Shown here piece by piece: positions 41,690 through 47,254 of a stretch of DNA of 47,254 bases. The notes beneath the pieces were generated by a model, which saw only the letters and a list, made by a program, of their open reading frames with translations, searched no databases and was not told the DNA's origin. How positions within the stretch are numbered: position 1 is the stretch's first letter; every line of letters starts with the position of its first letter. The translations under genes were made by a program, and so were the position numbers. The DNA is from Priapulus caudatus (taxonomy: Eukaryota > Priapulida > Priapulimorpha > Priapulimorphida > Priapulidae): assembly GCF_000485595.1 (NCBI RefSeq), contig NW_014577116.1, positions 732,494 to 779,747 on the forward strand, read 5' to 3'.

Positions 41690-42740
41690 TCGCTGAATCT
41701 CGCCTTCAGAGAATGAGGATACGTCGCTGTCACCTTCTTCGTGTATAAATTTAGTGGGTGCACCTTCATGGCCAATTTGGCAGCAACCCAAGCCGTTTTG
41801 TGTGCCGGCGTTAAATAGTTCCTGCTAAAGGTTATTGACTGCCAAGTTGGCCGGGTGCAAATATATGTTGGCAGTGCACCTCCACGGATGGCAGTGTCAT
41901 GCCCTGGCACTTGTGGATAGTCAAGGCAGTAGTCAAGCAAAGTAATGGCAGCTGCTTCCTGGTTGCAGTGACCTGCTGTGATGGGGAGTAAATCAAAAAA
42001 TTGTGAGGTGTGATGGTTATTGCCTTTTCTGAGCCTTTCACGTGGAATTTGAGCAGGTGAAATTGCTTGTACTTCCTTAATAAGGTCATTGAACAAGGTG
42101 TCTGAAAGGTTTGCAGTCAGAACCACCGGTGCACCGACTTTTAAGGCGACATACTTTGGTATCTTGGACCTCCTCAGGCTTCGCAAGTCTCCGGAATCTT
42201 TCGCAGTGTAAATTGTGTGCTTGCCTTGAAGCTGGTTTAGCTTTTCAGCATTGAAGACCTGTTTTGAAAATGCACGAAAAGAGAATAGTGGTACCTGTTG
42301 ATTCTTGTGGTTGCAGAGGGCGAGATACTTCTATCAGCAGAGAAGAAGAGGCTTCAGATAAATGCTGGCCTGTAGCGAGTTCATTGATGCAGGTGATCAA
42401 AGTTGAATCTTGCTGACGAAGAACTTGGTCCCGTAGCACGTTATGGGCGAGACTGATAAAAACAGGAGACAAGAAACAATAGTGGCCATTGTCTCCATAT
42501 TCTGGGCTTGGAACAGGTGGCAGTTGGTAGAAGTCTCCAGCCATGCTGACTTGTATGCCACCAAAGCGAAGATTTGATGACCTGATTACTCGACAAATAG
42601 ATTCAAACGACTCAAGGGTTAGTTGGCTCAGCATAGAAACTTCGTCGATGATGACTGCATCTGCAGATTGTATATTGTCTTTAGCAGACCTGTATGCATC
42701 GTCTGTATCAATGTGGTAACCAATTTCAGAAATCTGTTAT
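41690..42740 (-). pseudogene. PIF1-type DNA helicase, 5'-truncated and frameshifted
   Basis: The minus strand opens at about 42737 with GYHIDTDDAYRSAKDNIQSA, then motif II VIIDEVSMLSQL, motif III SMAGDFYQLPPVP and RDQVLRQQ. After a shift near 42260 come FNAEKLNQLQGKHTIY, YVALKVGAPVVLTANLSD, then LTIHKCQGMTLPSVEVH (motif VI region) and HIFAPGQLG, and in a third frame an acidic linker EEGDSDVSSFSEGEI. The Walker A motif is missing: the frame is cut at about 42740 by other DNA. PIF1 helicases unwind DNA 5' to 3' and are carried by Helitrons and other elements. The SVEVHCxxhFxPGQLG ending is the form I recall from multicopy invertebrate PIF1-like genes. At least two frameshifts make it non-functional. 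Confidence 0.8.
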
Positions 42741-42935
42741 GTTATGCATGCGTGCCACCACACACCGAAAACAAGTCTTTTATTTTGTTCTGAAAATGAC
42801 TCGTTTTGCGCGTACAATAGAAATACTTACCATTGTTTCATCAAACTTTCATGGTAAAGGGCATTCAAATGTCAGACAAGAAATCAGTAATGAAAAGGCC
42901 CGATTTGTTTTTTTCCTTTATAAAAAAAAATATAA

Positions 42936-43070
42936 CGACTGCCAGATGTTCTGCTTCCGTGCAGTCTTATAAAGTGTGGCTGGCATCTGGCTGCTTCGTT
43001 GAAGGTCTGCGTAGGTTGCAGTGAGGCTGTCAAGAAGCTTGAGTCTTGCTATTGTACTCTTGCAATTTTT
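42936..43070. repeat. 135-bp duplicate of 40889-41023
   Basis: Repeats part of the PHD-element helical domain (the LQRSSQMPATL region) in the same orientation with about two mismatches, just beyond the truncated 5' end of the helicase. Confidence 0.85.
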
Positions 43071-43590
43071 GTATCCGTATCAGGGTTACTGAAACGGAGA
43101 TAGGCACCGCCCTATGCGCCACGTAGGCGCGGGAAGGATTTAACTTAACTAACTATATTTTATTGGGATAGTGTTTGCAGAAAACAATCAGTAAAACATA
43201 CATGTCGGTTCCATCATCGCACTCTGCATGTACTATCCAGGTAGCTAGTTATGGGTCTGTTATATTCATTCCACATCCTATTAAAATAAATAAAAAAGTA
43301 TGTAAAACCATGTGACGGGCTATTGTTATTATACACAAACACACCCAAAAATAATCTACTTTAAAAAAAAATTATAAGAAAAACATATTTTCATCTTTGG
43401 CAAAATATGATTTTATATAAATGACCCAAATAGAACATGTAACCAGCCTGTGACCCTGAATTTTTGGCAAGTATACACAGACTGACTATGCACATGATTC
43501 CGTTATTCTAAGTGTAGCCATTTAAATTTCTGCTGTCATTATGCTGGGAGACGACAGACACCACTACTATCGTGCAAGCTACAAAAACCT
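43071..43590. other. no gene recognised
   Basis: AT-rich. At 43080-43140 there is a short GC-rich stem (GCGCC...GGCGC, near ACCGCCCTATGCGCC) of the sort seen at retroposon 3' ends, but no coding part. Confidence 0.35.
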
Positions 43591-43639
43591 ATGAGTTACA
43601 AAATTGAGAATGGGAATTTCAAGTATACACTACTTTGCA

Positions 43640-43830
43640 AGTCAGTGAGCATGGCTCTTCCTTCACCAAAGTATACGTATGTATAATGCATGAGAGCTTG
43701 CATCTTGTCGCTTGCTGGCAATTTTCCCAGTCGTGGTAGTGTGTCCAGGAAGTTGGTAACATATTTTTGGAAGTGTCCTGGCATAAATTCCTCTAGTGTT
43801 GCGAAAGGTGCAGGATCACTTTGCACTATT
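43640..43830 (-). CDS. alpha-kinase domain exon
   Basis: The minus strand reads SDPAPFATLEEFMPGHFQKY, then LPASDKMQALMHYTYVYFGE and GRAMLTDLQ. This matches the alpha-kinase (atypical kinase) pattern E-x-x-hPG-x-F-x-K-Y-x-x-N ... hxHxTY ... hhhTDLQG. The exon is undamaged, with a plausible acceptor (AAAAATAG) near 43835 and a GTATAC about 10 bases after TDLQ as a possible donor. Alpha-kinases phosphorylate Ser/Thr in helical contexts and form expanded families in several invertebrates. Neighbouring exons with the Gly-rich N-lobe or the C-terminal zinc site were not found in the window, so it may be part of a gene with long introns or an isolated fragment. Confidence 0.65.
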
Positions 43831-43859
43831 TTTACAAAATATGCAGGGATGTACAAAAA

Positions 43860-44640
43860 TTACAATTTTTAATAACAATTAAAAGTATCTGCACTTGAGT
43901 CAAGAACACAACACTTTTTTGCTGCCAACTACACGAGTATGATCTTGGCACAGTGTTACAAAAGTAAATGGGAAAATATTAAACTTAATAAATTGTTGAT
44001 TGCAACTGAGGTTTCACTAAATTGTCTACGGATCGGTGTTTTAGCACCCATCTTACTTTGGGACATCGCCAAACTCCTGAGATGGCAAAACTGCTAACAG
44101 ATACCTCTTGCTATTGTTTGTCCTTGTAAAGTCTGCAATTAGAAGTCGTAGATTTTGCAACGGGAAAAAAGTGTGGGTTTTTCTTTACAAGAGTGACGGA
44201 TTGCGGCCGGTCCGCGTCCACTGCGACAATTCTCAGCTACACTCCCTTGGGATATAGATCTCAGGTGTAGATAGGTGTTCCCCTCGACCTAGGGGGCCCC
44301 ATGGGGAAAGAAAGATAGGTAGGAAAGCGCTGTGACTTCTGGTAGAGGATGCACAGCTCTTGCTGCGCATGCTCTCAAACAACTGGCTGAAATAGCGAAC
44401 GCGCATTCGGAGTGAGGTCGCCCAACTGGGCTTTATTCAGGCCCTATAGCATACTCTTTTAACGGGGCGCATCTAGCCTTATTGTTGCAGGGGACCTGCC
44501 GAGCAGAGAGGTCATCTTAACGACCGTGGCTCTAGCACGTTCGGCCGTTTGCCGGCATTTTTACTGTGTTACCTGCTCGCCGAGCTATACTTGTACTGTG
44601 TGATTGTCACTACAATAAACGTAGTCCGAGCCGACGCAGA
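43860..44640. other. no gene recognised; unique GC-rich segment at 44200-44640
   Basis: 44200-44640 is GC-rich, with AATAAA on the plus strand (about 44611) and on the minus strand (about 44431). It begins where the RecQ reading ends and could be an inserted LTR or retroposon. Neither ends nor duplication could be defined. Confidence 0.35.
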
Positions 44641-44717
44641 CCCCAGTTGCAGGGCACTCTGCTCTAAGTCCCAGTGAACAACAATGTCCACATCGATCTG
44701 TACACCCATCCCAAATG

Positions 44718-45499
44718 CTATCGTTGCGAAATGCAAGCGGATGTGGCGTCTTCTTTGGGAAAGTCAGTCATGATCTGCTCCATCGATTCCTGGTCTTCTT
44801 TCGAGTGGAACATTTTCACAAGTCTGCAATCCACACTGTGATTTCTTCCTGCATAGGCCTGATCACCAAGCTTCTCCATTACACACATGTACATTCGGAA
44901 CACTGCCCTCACGTTCCGACAGTACACTAATATCTTAGGGCACTTGGTTTGGCCCTTTTTGTTTATCAGCCAGGATAGCTGTTCTTCAAAAATTTCTTTC
45001 ACTTTAAGAAGTTGGAGAAATATGTTGGGCCTGCAATTGAAAAATTAGAATTAGCTAGTACATTTAATCTATAAGAATTGTTAAGACTGTGAATACATGG
45101 GTGTGTTGTACATGAATATTTGTAAATTGCTTCTGTGTAATTATTTTCCTTTAAATTGATTTCATTGTAGCAGAAGGCTGCATGGTGATCAACAATTCCA
45201 GTAATTAGTAATTAAATCCAAACAGTTTAAATAGTGTTATAAATATTCTGAGCAATAATGATACTACATCTGCCACTCTCGTCGTTAACATATGTAAAGA
45301 TAAATCTCATTGAAAGCATTTAATATGTGGTTACCTGTTTGGAAGTCGAGCTACCACAGCTGCATCTTCAATGGCAAGAACATTGCAGATGTCTTTGACT
45401 GCATTTGTGGCTGTGGCAGTCAAGATCAGCGTTGGTACTTCATTCAATAGGCATACTATTTCGCACACATGCCTATAATCCATACGAAAATGCAGACCC
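44718..45499 (-). pseudogene. RecQ-type DNA helicase exons
   Basis: Exon a (45499-45335; acceptor TTTGTTTACAG, donor AACAG|GTAACC) encodes FRMDYRHVCEIVCLLNEVP and motif III-like LILTATATNAVKDICNVL. Exon b (45030 downwards; acceptor TTTTCAATTGCAG) continues across the junction with RPNIFLQLLK, then CPKILVYCRNVRAVFRMYM and RLVKMFHSKEDQESMEQIM. The junction restores the RecQ motif RPNI and the phases match (2/1). Near 44757 the frame shifts, and the expected motif V FATIAFGMGVQID lies in another frame, after which similarity ends at about 44640. RecQ enzymes unwind DNA 3' to 5' in repair. Multicopy short RecQ-like genes are also common as mobile-element relics in invertebrates. The damage favours a relic. 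Confidence 0.75.
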
Positions 45500-45509
45500 C
45501 TGTAAACAA

Positions 45510-45900
45510 ATTTGTTTTAAACGAAAGAACATCTATTTTTCATTTAAAAGCTTAGGGTTGTAGGGCATTTTCCCACTTCACATTAACAGAAATATTGTTA
45601 AAATTATTTGAATGAGCATTGATCTTTGAAGCCAGATACTGTATACAATTCTTAGTGCGCATTTCTCTGATTTTCCCTTTTATTCCAATATATGAAAATT
45701 ATCAAAATAATTAAAAAAAACATTTGAATAACAAAACCAAACAATACAGGATTTCCATTACCTTTCTTGGAATTTTACTGACATAAAACCTGCAATAAAT
45801 TGCATTGCACCTACTTCTACATGTATCAGTACATCTTCTTCCATTCACTCAATGAGGGGCTGCTCTGCCTGCTTCTTCTTCAGGTGACAACTTATTCATT
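45510..45900. other. no gene recognised
   Basis: AT-rich spacer between the RecQ exons and the piggyBac relic. Confidence 0.4.
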
Positions 45901-45924
45901 ATACCACATTACACTACTTAATGA

Positions 45925-47254
45925 AAGGTAAGAAAGCAATTCCTGTCTTTATTCAGACAGGTGTGCTTTGCATTTCATGCACTTAATGTGAGTGAAGGCT
46001 GCTTTGTCCATTGGGCACAGTTTGCATTTTGGCGCGCCATATGTCATATGTAGGAAAGTGGTCGAATTCATCCTCCATCACATCTTGGGGTACAGCTGCA
46101 TATCGTTGCTTGAGTGGCGGCTGGGCCTGCAAACTAGCCCGCTCTTCAAGTGAAGGGCGGCCTCGTGGACGTTTCCTCCCTTTCACAGCGGCAGCACATC
46201 CTCCTTGTCTGTGCCCAATTCATCATGGTGTCTTCTGAAGAGGAACCAGGCATTCCCCAGAGCAACTGAGCGAATGGAAGAAGATCTACATGTACCACCT
46301 GCGTGATCTAATGTGGTACTTATAGAGGTTGGAGCACATTTTCATAAGGTCAACTCCATGAATTTGTTATATTCCTCCACAATCTTAGGCCTGCTTATTT
46401 CAACAAATTCTTTTTGTTTCTTATCCCATTATCTGGTCTTTGTGAGCGGTTCAGGGCCAACATAGGAGGAGATAAGAGAAACAACCTTGTTGTCATGCCA
46501 CCTGACACAGACCTACATTTGTCTTCTGTTCAACCTGAGACACAAAATGCCCACGGTCTGTCTTTTTCAAGACCTTGTCATTGGGGAGGTCGCTCCCTTG
46601 CACACGGCTCATTCTCAGTCCCAATATACAGTATCTGTCTTTTTTTAAAGTTTTTCAGCAAGTGCCACTGACGAAAAGTAGTTATCGGTGTAGTACTTTC
46701 CGTCTGGTAGTGATTCTGTCATTTTTTCCACCACCAGCAGAACGTCCCAGCTCAGAGATCTGTTCGTCAGCTCGTGTGGGTTGATACGGGTCAAAATCGT
46801 AGATGAATCCATCGGAATCAGAACGGCCCCAAAGTTTGAACCCCCACTTATGGGGTTTGTTTGGCATATAAACTCAGACCAGATCTCCCTTTGAATGGAA
46901 TTATGATTTAATCAATCGACTGGTATTCCTTTGGTGAAATCTGCAAGAAGTTTCGGCGCAGTGCATCGAACCAAGGTCGAAGTTTCCACAGCTTGTCTTT
47001 CTTCTGGTCATCGGAGGCAGTATTATTGTCAATGAAATGTATCACTGTCAGCAACTTCAGAAATCTATTTTGCCCCATAACACTAGCCACAGGCTCAAAA
47101 CACTTTCTTAGTAGGACCTAAGATTTGGCATCTGGACAAGTCCCATGATAAACAGCATCCCAATTAATTCAAGTTTTTGAGGAGTTGTATTCACTGACAG
47201 TCCATCTTTTTCAACACTGTACCGATTTATTTTGTCAGCAATTATTTGCTGCGC
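45925..47254 (-). pseudogene. piggyBac-type transposase, decayed, runs off window
   Basis: Minus-strand blocks in order: QNRFLKLLTVIHFIDNNTAS and KLWKLRPWFDALRRNF (47090-46908), YMPNKPHKWGFKLWG (46867), LPDGKYYTDNYFSSVALAEK with the first catalytic Asp region (about 46690), HDNKVVSLISSYVGPEPLTK (about 46480), EEYNKFM then V-D-L-M in a shifted frame (third Asp, about 46350), NAWFLFRRHHDELGTD, RGRPSLEERA, and a Cys-rich end CKLCPMDKAAFTHIKCMKCK (about 45940-46020). This is the order of PGBD/piggyBac transposases, including the C-terminal zinc domain. There are several frameshifts and stops, for example after AEKL and at the third Asp. piggyBac elements insert at TTAA. The N-terminus lies outside the window and no ends were found. 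Confidence 0.85.

Noticed and set aside
42245-42740. Helitron assignment for the PIF1 helicase
   Set aside because: No Rep/HUH motif, 5'-TC or CTRR hairpin end was seen, and the helicase ending and attached PHD protein differ from typical Helitron proteins. Not excluded, only unsupported.

Overview
The window looks like an animal (metazoan, invertebrate) nuclear genome. Genes are split by GT-AG introns. There are animal-type kinase, RecQ and C2H2 zinc-finger exons, and the sequence is packed with many unrelated transposable elements. There are no bacterial operons, rRNAs or CRISPR arrays. I cannot name the species. The style of the TKL-kinase and transposon proteins would fit a sponge or another aquatic invertebrate, but that is recollection, not proof. 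Most genes are relics of mobile elements, mostly on the minus strand and mostly broken.

Layout. 0-6.7 kb: a PHD-like exon at the edge, copy 1 of a PHD-finger family, a fragment of an unclassified transposon-type protein, a LINE ORF1-like scrap, a GC-rich C2H2 exon (plus strand), an intact Ulp1-like cysteine protease and a split integrase gene. 7.3-9.0 kb: an AT-rich coding block I do not recognise. 9.0-14.4 kb: a Gypsy-type pol interrupted by a 3.75-kb hAT transposon with terminal inverted repeats, target-site duplication and an apparently intact two-exon transposase. 14.4-22.8 kb: a P-element-like transposase family in several copies, one split by about 5.8 kb of other DNA (a MITE, a hAT scrap, a decayed TKL kinase and repeat block X1). 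22.9-26.5 kb: a Gypsy element with 3' LTR, polypurine tract, protease, partial RT and gag, internally deleted.

27.2-39.5 kb is a mosaic of direct duplications. I call the blocks X (P-like exons), Y (BEL-like gag scrap, MULE-like exon, about 1.75 kb of LTR-like DNA) and Z (short LTR, primer-binding site, gag). The order is Z1-satellite-Y1-[10 N gap]-X2-satellite-Y2-Z2, with X1 lying apart at 19.1-21.7 kb. X copies look about 99.6% identical by eye. 39.5-43.1 kb: a 23-bp minisatellite, then copy 2 of the PHD family lying directly downstream of a truncated PIF1-type helicase. 43.6-47.3 kb: an alpha-kinase exon, RecQ helicase exons and a decayed piggyBac transposase running off the window.

The most useful leads are the complete-looking hAT element, the unexplained AT-rich block at 7.3-9.0 kb, the PIF1/PHD element family, and the X/Y/Z duplication, whose breakpoints lie in satellite or at the sequence gap and could be biological or an assembly artefact.
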